64,000 nt of DNA from assembly GCA_030247855.1 (NCBI GenBank), contig JAPDRN010000069.1, positions 62,001-126,000 on the forward strand, read 5' to 3'. Below the pieces are notes generated by a model. That model was given only the letters and a program-made list of their open reading frames with translations. It searched no databases and was not told where the DNA came from. Both the position numbers and the translations under genes were made by a program. Position 1 is the stretch's first letter, and each line of letters begins with the position of its first letter. Of this stretch, positions 21,150-34,339 are shown piece by piece. The DNA is from Knufia peltigerae (taxonomy: Eukaryota; Ascomycota; Eurotiomycetes; Chaetothyriales; Trichomeriaceae).

Positions 21150-24100
21150 TCAACCATTCATATGCCCATTGCCATTGCCGTTCCCGTTTCCATTCCCGTT
21201 CCCATTCCCACTGGGCCCACTACCGCTGCCCCCACCTCCACCTAGGCCGTTGCCAAAGAAGAAACCGTCAAACAAATCATATTGCTGCCCATCACTCCAA
21301 TCATGCTGAAAATCGAGGCCCATGCCGAATCCGAGATCCAACCCATTTGCGTCAAAGTCAAAGTCATCGGCACTCGGGCCTGTAGCATTGTTCAAAAAGT
21401 CCATCCCGGGTAAGGACGACATAAAGTCCGGGTTGTAAGTGTTCTGCATATAATATGGCTGTTGAGGATTTGGAGGTCGGCTCTGGTTGAAAAACGTGCT
21501 GCTGCCCGCATTGCTCTGCGCACCTACGATGCTGTTAACGTGGGAGCTGACGCTCGACGCGGGGGACATTTGTGGTTGCCGAGGTGACTGTGGTTGAGCC
21601 GGTGGTTGCATTGACTGCTGGAATGCTGTTTGCCTTTGGAGGCCCTGTAGTGGTTGAGGGAAGGATTGAGATGGGCGGATGCTGGGTTCGAGGTCTTCCG
21701 GGAAGAGTTCTCGGAGGTCCATATCGAATTTGGGCGGTGGCCGCTTTGCAGAGGGCTTTGGTGCAATGGGCGGGAGAGTGTACGAATCAATCTGCATGGG
21801 GACCGTAGCAGTCGTGGTTTGCATGCTCGATTGTCGCGAGAGCGATGGTTGAGAATCTTCACGCTCTGTCGAGAATCCAAAGCCTGGCGTGGACATACAC
21901 ATTTGTACAGTGGCTTTGCTCATGCGCTCGAATGCATCGCGGCATGCTTCTGCCGGTGGACATTTTTCCATAAGATCCCCAAGGACCGAAGTAGCTGCGA
22001 GGACTGTAAAGTCGAAATCATCAAGAGTCTGCAAGAAAGTCAGTCGGGCATGAACACACACGCATATCGCTTTATGGTCGTACCAGTCGGGCTCTCACGG
22101 CCGGCGAATGCCAGACGGCGTACAAGAATGAAATGCCAGCCATGAAGAGGTGGTGAGTTGCGAGATAGGTGTAGTTGACGAGGCGCAGGCGATGAAGCTG
22201 TCGATAAAGCTTCAGCGTCTTCTGTCCCGCCTCGGCACATTTCAGAAACACGAGGTCCTCGTCTTCCTTTTCTTCAATCCTAACACTTGATGGGCTGGAA
22301 ACGTCCTCTGTTGGGCTCAGCTCGTTCGCCAACGGTGCCGGGACACTAAGGCTTTGCCGATATAACATGATCACTGCTTGCCAGTAGTTCAGCTCTAAAA
22401 ACTGAACCGAGAAGCCGACACCAGTGTCAGACATTTCGGGAGCAGACTCTTTCCACTCGTACAAGCGTTGGTCGATGTCGCGTCTCCATGATCGGAACGA
22501 GTCGAATCTGTTCATAAAGGGCGAAGGGAGTTTGGTGTGCATGAATTGGTTTTGTCGGTTACTGCCATTGCGGCGCGCTTGTTGTGCCTGCTGATATTGT
22601 AGAACCTGAAGGATCTCCGACTGTAATAGCCGGAGGCGTAGATAGTGATGAGCCACTCGCTTGTAGGTGGGCTCATTCGGCATCCTTGGGTATGTGAACC
22701 CATTTGGCGTTATATACTTGTCGTCCAGCAATGAAGGAAATTCGGTGGTGACGACTTGATCGGTGATGCCAACCGGCCGGCCCACACATACACTAACTAG
22801 ACGGTCAAATGTGTAGGTGCACCACCACAGGCGTCGGCGTAAATCACGAATCCACTCCCGCCGCCCCTTTTGTTTAGCATCTATCTGTCTGCTGGGTCTG
22901 GAGTCAATGGTATTGAATCCATTGCCCATGGCACTTTGCCCTTCGGCGCCTTCATCGAGAGCAGAGCCATCCTCGTAGTGCAGGCCTAGATCGACCGCCA
23001 ACCTCATCGCCACGCCCACGATATACCACAGACCCGGGGCGACTGGTCTCAGGAGGGCAAATCCACAAAGTAGTAAGACGGCCTGAAGTTCTTCCAAGTC
23101 GCCATTCGAGCGTTCGGCTGAGTCTACAGACGAGCTGCCACTCAAAAAGCTTCCGAGGTTGACTATGGCTGAAGCATGGTATTCTTCTGGCTGAGCTTGC
23201 TGACTGCTCAACCTCGGTCTTTTCGACATATAGTCTCCTTGGTGTGAATTCGGTTGCTGGTCAGACGAACCCCAAATGATGCCGGCGCCAATGGCGAAGA
23301 CGATGTTGAGTAGATAGAGTTCGCGGCTGGTTCGTCTTGACGGGTCGGTGGAGTACGTGCGGTCAAACAGGTCCATGAACTCGCCTCGGTGCAGTATAGG
23401 GATCTGAGGATTTGCGTGCTCGAAGTAGAGGTTGACAAGCTTGGCTCCTAGTTCTCTATCAGGGAAAGGGGCCTCTTTAATGGTGGGATTCGTTTGAAGG
23501 CCAAAGTAAGAGTCTCTCATGGAGCTACCTCCAGACGTGGCGACATTGTTCGGCACTGGACGACTAGGTCGTGTCCCAGTTCTTTCCGAATTGTTGCTTG
23601 ATACTGAACTCTTGACAGCGGCCAGCACCACCCTGGCAAATGATATACCGGACGTCGAGCCCAAGTATCGTGCATCGGATGCGCCCTGAACTGACACCAT
23701 TCCAATATTCGACACCAACTTGTTCAGATTTTCAGCATCATCTTGCTTCTTGTCCCATTCTTCTTGTTTGACTGCCTGCGGCGAGTCTTTGGAAGGTGAC
23801 TGTGGCCCTAGCCATGATGCCTTTGTGCTGGCAGGCGACTGACCGACATCTCCGAGCTCTTTGGACTCCGCCCCATAGACCTCTCCAGCGTTGAACGATA
23901 CGCCATTGGCCTTAAGCAGTTGCTCGAAGTACGCCAGGCGCGTCTCGAGGTAGTAGACATAGCTTCGAGGAATCTCCCGTTTTGTGATGGGGTCGTAGCC
24001 TACACAGCGAACGTGGGCTTTCTCGCAGGTGCTACAGGCGGGCAGGCGCTGGTCGCAGCGATTCTTGCGGACGCGACAGCGATTGCATGCAGAGACGTTT

Positions 24101-24225
24101 CTGAAGGCAGAAGTTGCCGACACCGAACTATGCGGAGGTGACTTGGTAAGCGCCAGGGAGGGCTCGTCGGCCTGATACGCTCGCTTGAGGCCTGCGCTCG
24201 GGGGAGAAGAGGCTGTCGAGGTCAT
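21150..24225 (-). CDS. uaY: UaY/PPR1-type Zn(II)2Cys6 regulator of purine utilisation, 1006 aa
   Basis: Exons are complement(22084..24225) and complement(21150..22028); the 55-nt intron joins AVRARL to TLDDFDF. The cluster cysteines are 47, 50, 57, 64, 67 and 74 (SACNRCRVRKNRCDQRLPAC), followed at once by CVGYDPITKREIPRSYVYYL and the start of a coiled coil (LETRLAYFEQLLKANG). That block, with its -PRSYV-xx-LE- linker, is the signature shared by UaY of Aspergillus and PPR1 of yeast; UaY is ~1,060 aa. The middle contains the fungal-trans domain (LRRRLWWCTYTFDRLVSVCVG). UaY induces purine-degradation genes in response to uric acid (family knowledge). The tail is a Gly-Gly-Gly then Asn-Gly repeat. 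Assignment by motif memory only; a paralogue is possible. Confidence 0.8.
21156..21215 (-). repeat. Asn-Gly codon repeat at the UaY-like C-terminus
   Basis: A degenerate hexanucleotide repeat (GGNAAY on the coding strand) encodes alternating Gly-Asn at the extreme C-terminus, before the final His-Met-Asn-Gly. Synonymous changes between units suggest selection or age rather than fresh slippage. Confidence 0.8.
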
Positions 24226-27200
24226 GGATCAGACGATATTGACACTGACATCTTCTGCCAGTGTGTTACAAGCAGCGAGAGACGGCCGGGAGCGGGGCTT
24301 ATGAAGATGCAAGTCAACATCCGAGTAATGGAACGACACTCATTTCTCACGGTCGGTTGATATCACGGCAGCGTTGATGCGGCGCAGGGGTTTGGATTGA
24401 GTAGGAGTATGGTGTAACACCTAGATAGGTGGTGGTGGTGCAGGTACTGTAGTGGTGAGCCCAGAGACACTGCGCAGCCTTCTCGTCCCGTATCGCTGCA
24501 CAAATACGCAGGCGCACGATGTAACTGGATGAAGACGATAACATGAGTGGCTGAATTACTGGCCCATGCGATAAGAGACGCTGAAGCGGCGAATCAAAGC
24601 ACAAGCTTGACCCTTGCCAGCATCAGAAGGCCGAGGCTGCCGCTTTATCAAATTATCTTGACAGAGGTACTCCAAACTCCACGAGTCTTCAGTAACAACC
24701 AAAGTATCCGTCCGTGGTAGATCATTGAGAGAGGTCCTGATAAGGCGACGGGAGTATGAGACATAGGGATTGTCATGGTGAGGTGTATATCGACTAACAT
24801 ACTCAGTACCTCTTCAGGACAGTTCTCGGTGCAGCAACACAAAAACTTTCCGTCTGCGGATTAGGTAGGTACACCTTCGAGTCCCAGGCAGTATTAGGGG
24901 TGGGAGGTACCTGAAGTCGCAGGTACAGGTACCTATTTGGCAGGTAGCACTTACACCCCGACCTCGCAGATACTTCAACCGTATGCATCGAATCCCTCTA
25001 CCAGTGTCCATTGTCCACACAGAGCATGGGTATCTTGAAACGAGCCTCGAACGAAACCTCACTCCTTGGACGAGTGTGTCAAACCCGTATCTCTCACATA
25101 TCCCGCCCATGATAACCCGAGAGCAGACCACCTCAATATGGCGAGAGCCTGTATGAAAGTGCATGCGACATGGATCCATATTCCCGGTCATGCTTCACAT
25201 CACAGACAACAAGAGCCATTTGGCCAGACATTCCAGGACTGTCACCAAAGCTTCTCTGGTCACTTTGACGACGGGAGTGTGCTACATCTCGACCGAGTCA
25301 ACACTTGAATCTATCCCCCACCGATCAATGTATGGCTTCACCAAAAACACCACCACCAAGTAGACTTTGTTCTCATGGCGGGAAGGACATTTTGCCGTAG
25401 TGATGTGGGTGAAGAAGCTTCCAAGGTCGTGCCGTCGTAAGCTAGCTACCTAGGTAAGTCTCTGCCATGCTTGATCTGATGCTATCGCCACTAGCCATGC
25501 TTCTTACACGACGACTCACCCCTCTGGTTCCGAATAGCTATGGTGTGGCGCGTCTCGACAATCTCCAAGAAAGAAAATGAAGCGTAACATGCAAGGTCAC
25601 AATACCCTTGCTTCCTGTGGCTGTCAACCGACCGTCAAGCTTTCAGCAAACTTCAAGACAGGGGGGTCAGAATTACGGCTAATAGACCCCACAACTGAAG
25701 GATGCCGCTGACCTGGATCGACGGAAATCGCGAAGGTAGCTGATATTCCGGAAATCCATCAAAAAGTTCGGCGAGAACCGAGTAGCAGGCATAGTACTCC
25801 ACATGCTGGTTGAGACTGCTGATTGAGATAATTGTTGCAACGAACCACAGGTTTATCCGCAAATCCGCTCTGCGATGCTACTCCGTTTTGAAAGAGTAGG
25901 AGCTTCGTGATGTGAAGGAGAACATGGCCATGAACATCTCGCTATTTCCGAAGATGTGCATCAAGATTGTTGAGTCCAGCCTCGACGTACGCAGTCACAA
26001 AGCAGCTGCGAACGCCTACTTCAGACAGCATTACGACACAGGGACAGCGTCGTATCGAAAACGTGTCAATCGAGTATTCCTCTAATGTTGCTGTACTCGG
26101 GCTTATCGGTAGTATGGCTTTGCATCTGCGGCTGATCCTGCCTTGTAGGTGCTGAAGCTTATTCTGATCCTCGGTGACTGACAAGCATGATAGCCCCGGA
26201 GATACTTGGGCATGACAACCATGCTGAGCTGTGTGACATTGCCTGTGTTGCCAGGCCGAATTCAACTCTTGAACAGAGAACGGAAATTGCCGAATTTAGT
26301 TGTTTCGGGAAGGTGTCTGTGGAAGTGGCGGTGTTGAGCCTGCTCTCTGGCTTCTGGGCGTAGAGTTCCGCCCTGCTGCATTCTCCTGCTGTTGGCATCT
26401 GTTGAAGCTGAATATCTTGGCCGCTTGGGGTGGCCCATGTCAACAGGATAGACACTAAGCAGCCTACCTGGTCGGAGTCGCTTCCTGCATTGGCAACTCG
26501 CCCGTACCGTCCACTGGAAGATCAAATGAGGGCATCTCCAGTTTGAGATCGCTGGGCATCGTGTTGCCGGTCAACTTCGTGCGTAGGCGGGCGTGTCTGA
26601 CCAATCCGTTGTGACGCGTCAATAAAGGGTTTGAATTCATGTGAAGAGCAGGAACAGTCGCTTGCGGGCCCAGCAGCCTCAGCATCAATAGCCAGCGTTT
26701 ACTCGCAAAGGCAATTGTTACCCGTACCACGGTCGGAGGAATTGGCTGTCACTGCTACATCCATCTGGTGCATGATACAGACGCTCACAGCCACGGCTCT
26801 CACAGAGCCTTCAATCTTCCTTCTCATGACACAGCACACCGACATTGCTGGACAAGCAAATAGATGTCATCATAGTTACATTTCATGCAAACGTTTTCCC
26901 CGCTCATACAGAACGATTTCCGAATATACTGGGAGAATCTCGGATGGCAATGGTGCAGACAATGGTGCACGCAGCGCAGGGATAGCTGTCAATCTTACGA
27001 ATCTGCAACCTAATCTGACCGCTCCTTCGATCGGTACAAGGTCTTTTCGAACACGTCAGGAGGGAACCCGTGGGCATCAGCTAAGGAGTTGGTGACAGGC
27101 GCTAGCCAGGGGGCAGAGTTCCGTGTGTGCGTAATGGTGCCCAACTTACGCCCTCTCTTTACGTTGATTTGACACCATGGCCATTGCGGCTAATGCTGGT

Positions 27201-30200
27201 GATCACGTTGTCCGGGGTCGAGGGAATGAAAGAAGAAAAACTTGTCGCAGATACAGTAGAGGGGTTGTAAAATGCGGGTTGACGCCTGCAAGGCAGCTTG
27301 AGCTGTGGGCGACCGGAGAAACACCATGGCTGCTGTGGAACATGTAGATGCGAAGCTAAACAGGTTACTGACGTGGCTTTGCTTTTGAGGCCCAAATGTC
27401 AGCTGCCCACAGATAGAACGGACGTGGTGCGACTTGTGTTGATATTTGGGCATCACCACTACTCGCGATGAGTCGTCAATCCATGGCAGCATGTTATCCC
27501 GCATGCTCTACGACGACAACATGCATACGTGCCGGAGAGGCCAACCACAACACGATAGACCTTTTTAGCTGCAGGGCATGCAAACAAGGCGCAAATGCAG
27601 ATGGATGGACCTACCACGGACGATGGTCAGGAGCGGAAATGAGAATCTCCAGTCTGCTCACACCGCATTCGAAGCATCGACGACCGAGAAAAACATGCTG
27701 AACGATCTGCACCACAGGAGCAGTGCGAGATCGTGTTGCGGCTTGTTTGAAGGAGACAACACACACAGCAGAGCGATAATAACGGGTGGTGGTTATTCCA
27801 AGGTGACGGCCGCGGTGCATCGCGTCTCTTTCTATCACAGAGGCGAAGAGTGCTGGTCACCGCCTGAATCCGACATGGCACGATCCAGGCGTCAAGCCGG
27901 CGGAGAAAGCTCCAACGCCTGACGTCTGCGATGAGACTCGGCAATCTCTGCCCATTCAGCTGGGAAAGATGAAGCGCAAGCGTCAAACTAGTCAAGTTGG
28001 CCCCAAACACTTTGCCTCAGGATTGACATCCGAAAAGCTGCTAAAAGAAGTGCGGAAGTTGCGTCTGAAACCCATGTCAAAAACATGTCAGCAGTTAGTG
28101 TAGCTTATCGAGCTATCCAAGTACCACTCGTGCACGAATGCCTCTATCAGGTTAGGTATGGTCAGGCTCAGAGGGACTCGTACTGCTACCACAGAATCCG
28201 CTTCTCGGTACTCGGTACTGCTACTCAGTCGATTAGTTCTCTGCAGGTTCGACGCACTGTCTGGGCACTTTGACATGGGCCAAATAAGACTGTGTCAATC
28301 ATTTCATGATATCATCCGGCATGGACTTGTCACTTTTCTGAATGAATCAGGGGGGCACACTACTGAGCTCCAGAACCCGGCAGAAGCTGGCTATGCCACC
28401 CTTCCGCTGCCCGCGTAATTGATGCTCGGATAGAGTCATTTCAAGGCGTAGGCTAAAAAAACCCTGACCAACCGCCGACCCCTGTTATGTTAGGCTGGAA
28501 ATCCTGGCCAGGTATCAGGTTTGCCTTATTTTTATGCTGCACTAATCCACTTGGAATGTTCCCGTTAGTGCCCCGTCTGGGATATCCTGTACAGATTGTA
28601 CGAGTACTCCTTACAGACGCCCAGTAACTTCGCAAGCAAGGGGTTGTTCAGGGATTCAACTGGCCTGGAGAGACACCCCTGATCATGTGGCACGATGACA
28701 ACTTGCGTTGCTTGAATCTTGCCAGCATGGCCGGTACCAATTACTGGAGCTGGAAGGACAAGAAATTGCAGTTTGTTGTCCGGTACTCGACGGGATCAGC
28801 AGGTAAGAAAACCCCTGGCTAGTGAGGGTTTTTCTCGCTCTCGGTCTCGTGTACAATATGTTTGCAACACTCCGTAGGGCCGACGGAGTGGTGGACTCTG
28901 TGACCGACCCGTTATTGTCTTCCCCGCGAAAATACCCGGCTCACCATACAACAAACTAGTGGCTGAGAATACAGTGATATCACCATCACCATCAAAGATT
29001 TCTATGTTTCCCTTCGATATCACGCTTACGGAAGGGCTGCCAAGGCAGGCCAGCGAACACTCGCAAAAGTAGCTTCGTCTCTGGCACGGATGACTGTATG
29101 ATGGTCGAGCCCAAGCTCGGATTGTACTAGCTGACCGGGCTGATTGACCGAATACATCCACCCTTGTAACATGGAAACCAGTCCTCTGCAGGAGCAAGGC
29201 GCAAGGCGCAGCAGAGTCTCGAGGAAAAGGACAGTGTTACTTCCTGCAGCCGTGAACATCACGCGACCAAGTTTGATGCCCAACTGATGACCGCTATTTT
29301 ACACCGCCTTGAGAGCTCACCGTCTCCAGCGAAACAATATGGGTGCGATGACGAAGTGAGCGAATGGGAAAAAAGCCACTCGAAATTTTTCCATATGTGC
29401 AACATCCACCCTCAGCAGCCAAAGCAGGTCACGAGGGGCAGCTGATGACAGCTGGGGGTCTTTGCTTCTGCCCTCTCTTCAGTAGCCGAGCGAATCCACT
29501 AAATCAAATGGCCGCCTCACAATGTAAGTCGCGGACTCGGAAATGACCAAGTAGGGCGAAAAGCGAAGGCTTCTGGAGCCTCAATCCCTGCTTTGGCCAC
29601 ATCCTAACCGCCTCGCATAAAGGTCCAACACTAAACTCGTTATACTTCTCGGTAAGCAAAATCCCCGTTGTTCGGAAGAGCAGGGGTGTGCTTCCTAGCC
29701 TGGCACTACCACACTGGTCAGGGGCAAACCGAAGCTCTCAACGAATAGCGCTGTCTATCATTTGCCTCAGAGGGTTGCAAGCCTATCGATCCTGCTACAG
29801 CACTGTCCAACGATGCCCCAAGGTACCGCTGTCACGGTTCCTTGGCTAAGTACTCGCTAGGTGTGTTTTCAGGCGAGAATTTCTCACCAAAGGCTCGTTC
29901 CTGATCATTGGGTACAGGCTCAAACAAGGGGTTCCCTTGCCCTTTACCCATTTTATGCCCTTTGGGTCCTCGATTTTCGCCATCTTTTCCAGAGCCCTCC
30001 ATTGACTGATTGACCGGGGCCTGATGGACACTTGCCCTGGAAACTCTGGGCCTTTTGTCATTTCTGATTCTGATGCCCATCTCAGGATCCACCAGCTTCG
30101 TGTCTGCATGGCAGCCCTGGGAGCTGAAACCCACCCTACAGTACTCGTACTTTCCGGGTCCAGACAAGGCACACCGCGCTCGTCCTCATGATCGCTTCCA

Positions 30201-30896
30201 TGATGAGTCTCAGGGATGTCCTCTTTCCAGAAACCATGTCAGTCCACTGGCTGAATAGCACTCCATACCTTGTCATCATTTGCGCATTACGAAGGACATC
30301 CCACGCCCGGGGGCTTACAAGTCCGGATCGTTTCGTTTTTTCGAGCAAGTTTGCTCAATTATTGAGCCGGCCGCCACCCCCGTCGTCGCGGACCTTAAAT
30401 TCGGGTGACTTCAATGCTGGTGTGACGGCAGCTCCGGATCCTGGGTCTAGCGTTTTGAACGGGGCTTTCCACGGCTTCCCACTTCGCTTCTGTGGACAGC
30501 CGGGTGCGGATGTCAGAGAGTTTCTCGACTACTTGCGCTTCCGCGCTTCCTCCTCCCGTGTCACCGTTGCTCTATTCGGCCACTCGCTGTGAACATGATC
30601 TCCATCTTTGGGTGCTGCTTTGCTGCCGTGTTCCTCTGTGGTATCCCAACTGCCCAAACTGTCCACCGCCTCTTTTCCACGCGGCGACGGATAGGCCATT
30701 CCGCCAAAATGAGGTACAGAGGGAGCCCCGCTCTCCAGTCTCTGTTCGCTGCTCAATCTTCCTGACTCCTGGAATTCGCCCTCCCTTATTATCCTCTCTC
30801 CCTGCGCCGGATGCTGATGCCCTTCTCTTCTTGCTCACCTTCCTCCCGCCCTCACACGACGACAAGACACTCCCTCCCTCACCACCCTCGGCGACC
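24226..30896. other. 6.7-kb stretch with no supportable gene
   Basis: This lies between the 5' end of the UaY-like gene and the 5' end of an MFS gene, so it is a divergent interval. Reading frames are all under ~190 codons, lack family motifs, and change frame often. Base composition appears similar to the rest of the window, without AT-rich blocks. AGGTACCT-type short repeats and a 7-bp-stem hairpin lie near 24880-24955. No terminal repeats, reverse transcriptase or transposase motifs were seen. The last ~500 nt are pyrimidine-rich and probably hold the MFS promoter. Confidence 0.55.
24907..24926. repeat. short perfect inverted repeat (7-bp stem, 6-nt loop)
   Basis: GTACCTG and CAGGTAC flank a 6-nt loop. 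It lies among several AGGTAC/GTACCT copies between 24865 and 24955. Confidence 0.7.
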
Positions 30897-32755
30897 ATGC
30901 CTACCGTTTTCGCAAGTGTTTTCCTTCGTGAACGTGCTTCCAGCGACGCCCACGACAATTTTCCGAGTAAACAGTTATTCATCCTCGGTACGTCATCTCG
31001 CAGCCATCCCAAAATGGTATGCTCTCCCGAAATCTATGTTAGCTAACGCACACCAAACAGCATTATGTCGCCTCTGCGAACCAATAGCTTTCATGTCAAC
31101 TTTTCCCTATGCTTATCGCATGGTCGAATCATTCAACATTACCCAGGATGAGACGCGCATCTCTGTCTACGCCGGCATGCTCATCACTGCTTTCGCGTTC
31201 GCCGAATTCTCGACGGGCACTCTTTGGGGCTCGGTCAGCGACAAGGTCGGCCGAAAGCCAGTACTGATCATGGGCCTCTTTGGGACGGCCCTCAGCATGA
31301 TCTCGTTTGGCTTTGCCCGGTCACTGCCCGCAGCCATCCTGGCACGAGCCATCGGAGGACTCTTGAACGGCAACTCTGGAGTTCTCCAAACCACGGTGGC
31401 TGAATTGGTCACGAAAAAGGAGCATCAGCCTCGCGCGTACTCGATCATGCCATTCGTTTGGAGTGTCGGCTCCATCATTGGCCCAGCCATGGGCGGGGCC
31501 TTGGCCATGCCTTGCGAATCTCATTCGTCTCTGTTTCCCCGAGGCAGCCTATGGGATACGTATCCTTTCCTGTTGCCAAACCTCGTGTGCGTCATCATTC
31601 TATGCATTGGCATGGTGTTCGGCACGCTGTTCTTGGAAGAGACGCATACGGCGCTGAAGGGGCAACGTGACTGGGGCACGGAGCTCGGACAATGGCTGTT
31701 TGGGAAGCGTAGGTCGCACAGCTACACCGCCTACGGCTATGCGGATGCGGAGGAAGATGAAGACCTTTGCGTCATTGAACCTCCGCCTGGATATCGCAGC
31801 ACGGAACATTCCCCTCTCCTCAAGTCCACGCCCTCAGAGGCGGTGGACTCGGAGTTGGCAATGTTGATGGAAAAGGAGCAACTCGGCACGGTGAAGAAGT
31901 ACAACAAACATGTGGTCCTGATCATTTTGGGATACGCCATCTTGGCCTAGTAAGTGCTCAGAGGCCTCTGCAAGATATTTGTTACTAACTCGACACAGCC
32001 ACAGTGTGTCTTTCGACGCCTTGATGCCCACATTTCTCAGCGAAGAAAAAATGCAAACGGCACCGGTGTTACCTTTCAAATTTTCCGGTGGTTTCGGCCT
32101 TTCGACGCAAGCCATTGGTTTCATGCTGGCAGTCCAAGGCTGCTACACCATGTTTGCACAAGTTTGGCTCTTTCCGTTTGTCGTACGACGACTGGGTAAT
32201 CTTCGCGCCTACCGGCTGGTCATGACGGTGTGGCCGCTGCTTTACCTGGCCGTCCCTTACCTTGTCCTCCTTCCCGAGCACCTGCAGAAAGCAGGCATCT
32301 ATTTGTGCCTGATGACGAAAATGACGTTTCACGCAATTTCTTTTCCCTCCAACGCCATCCTCTTGGCCAACGCCGTGCCTTCGAAGTCGGTCCTTGGCAG
32401 CATCAACGGCTCGGCCGCCTCGGCGGCCTGCTTCGCTCGAGCCTTTGGGCCGATTGTGACCGGGTTGATACACTCAGCTGGACTGAAAGCTGGCTACAAC
32501 GGGTTCGCCTGGTGGGCTTGCGGCATAGTCTGTGCCATCGGAGCGCTGGAGAGCTTCTGGATGGAAGACTCGGAAGGGCGCATGGATCGCCCGGCAGAGG
32601 GGGAGGAGCAAAATAGCTGCGAGCCCCTCCTGCACTCCGCGGCCGTCGAGGCCAACGAGGACTGCGGTGTACGAAACGACAACATCGTCTTGATTGACGA
32701 ATTGGACCTGACGAAAACAACGACACGGGATGTCGAAGGCGAGACTAAGCAATGA
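30897..32755 (+). CDS. MFS transporter, DHA1/ZIFL-like, 578 aa, three exons
   Basis: Exons are 30897..30987, 31061..31949 and 31999..32755 (introns 73 and 49 nt). The first junction restores KQLFILALCRLCEPIAFMST. The MFS loop-2/3 signature is clear: GTLWGSVSDKVGRKPVLIMG (G-x-x-x-D-x-x-G-R-[KR]-x). A large cytoplasmic loop between TM6 and TM7 (YGYADAEEDEDLCVIEPPP) is acidic. The C-terminal half supplies a further six helices, and the cytoplasmic tail is hydrophilic and acidic. Family resemblance is to plant ZIFL and yeast YCR023C-type carriers, a group of proton antiporters at vacuole or plasma membrane; the substrate cannot be read from sequence. Confidence 0.9.
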
Positions 32756-34301
32756 TGTTCCGCGTCTCCCCTTTTCTCACTGGACCTTGCGGAGTTCTGA
32801 TATGCATGAATCCGCGCGAGCCACGGCTTGGAACAAAACGTCTCATCTCATTGGCGACTTGTCCCGAGTACAGTGCCCAAGAACACCGCCTCGGTGTGCA
32901 TTGGTCATGTGTGGCTCCCCGGCATTGCTGAGCATTTCCTTGGATTTTTTTTTCCTTTCCAAAAGAATTTATAAGCAGCGCGAGCTGTGACTGATTGTAT
33001 TATGAGGTCATTTAGAGACCAACCGCTGCCATGTCATTTGACAAAAGGTCAAAAAAAAAGAAAGGTGTTGGACAGGGATTTGAATTGGATTGGATTGGAT
33101 GGGATGGCGCAAAACATGTGGGAGGCGATCTCTGGGTTCTTGCTGTATTTTTGTTTCTCCCTCTCTCTCGGGTATGTCGTCTTTTCTCCACTGTTTGGTT
33201 CTGCATTTGCCATTTGTCGCTTGTGTGCTTTCTTTTTTTTCGGTTTGGCAAATCATTATTGGGAGGTCATTTGGTCCAAGATACCTCGCGGAGGCTTTGT
33301 CCCCGGCTTGTTTTTTTTTGCGCTTGCATGTGTGTTACGCCTGTCAAGAAGATCTGTCATTGGCGGGAGGACCTGGTTTTGTAACTTTTAGTCTGTACAA
33401 TAGACGAGAGAAATGGCGGGAAAGGGAGTGGGAAAGACTTGAGAACGAGTCAAGAGTTGGGTGCCAAAGTGTTGATGGGAGTGTCAATTGGAGGGGGGGG
33501 GAATAGACGAGAAGATAGAAGGCGCAGAATGAAGCGGTCAGTTAGTTGACTGAACAACCCTGATTGCGTGTTCCCAAAAGTTCCTTTTGCGATCTTCTCA
33601 TTGATGGAAATTCTCCCATGCGCTTGACATGGGTCAGCCTCGTCATCAGCCGTACCGAGTACTTGCCGACCCTCACCTTTCAAGGGTAGGTCGGACTCCG
33701 TATACCCTGCAGGAATGGGATCGTCCAGCGGTGGTAAGAGTACGATGTAGAGCGGACCCCTTCCTTTTGGCCACGTTGTTTCCGTCATACCTCCGGAGTC
33801 TGTTACAGACGTGTAGGGGGTACCCAAGGGTAGGTATGTAGATAGGGATGTGTGTACGGAGTATGCCTTGTCGATCTATGGAGTACATTACGGACTAATT
33901 TTTGCCTTGCCTTGGTTTGCCTTGGGCATTGACTCCGAAAAGAAACAGAAGAGTCACCCTGGAAAATAAGGGAAGTTGATTGGATGAGGCATTCGATTAT
34001 TGCATGCATTTCGGGGGGTTGTGTTTGCTTTTGCGGTTGGGAAGTCCTTCCTTTTTGGAAACGTCCCCATACAGAGTGGTCATGGGTAAAAGTTGAGTTT
34101 TGTGAAAGAGGCGGTGATGGGGGAATTCCAGATTGAGTAATTCTTTTCTTTTTTTGGTTTCTTGGTTACAATAATTAAAAAAAAAGAGAGAGAGAAAAGA
34201 GGTGTATCTGAATTGCATGGCCGCTGCGCGAACATGTTTCTGTTTCTAGTTGCCTTGTGGTGTTTAGTTGCCTCGTAGTGGGTGACAGAAAAACGACATC
34301 G

Positions 34302-34339
<38 letters not shown>

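Noticed and set aside
26631..27095. 154-codon open frame in the gene-free interval
   Set aside because: No motif, no splice context that extends it, composition like the overlapping frames; not enough to call a gene.
29832..30172. Two overlapping ~110-codon minus-strand frames
   Set aside because: Neither shows family features; overlap in two frames suggests a chance stop-poor stretch.
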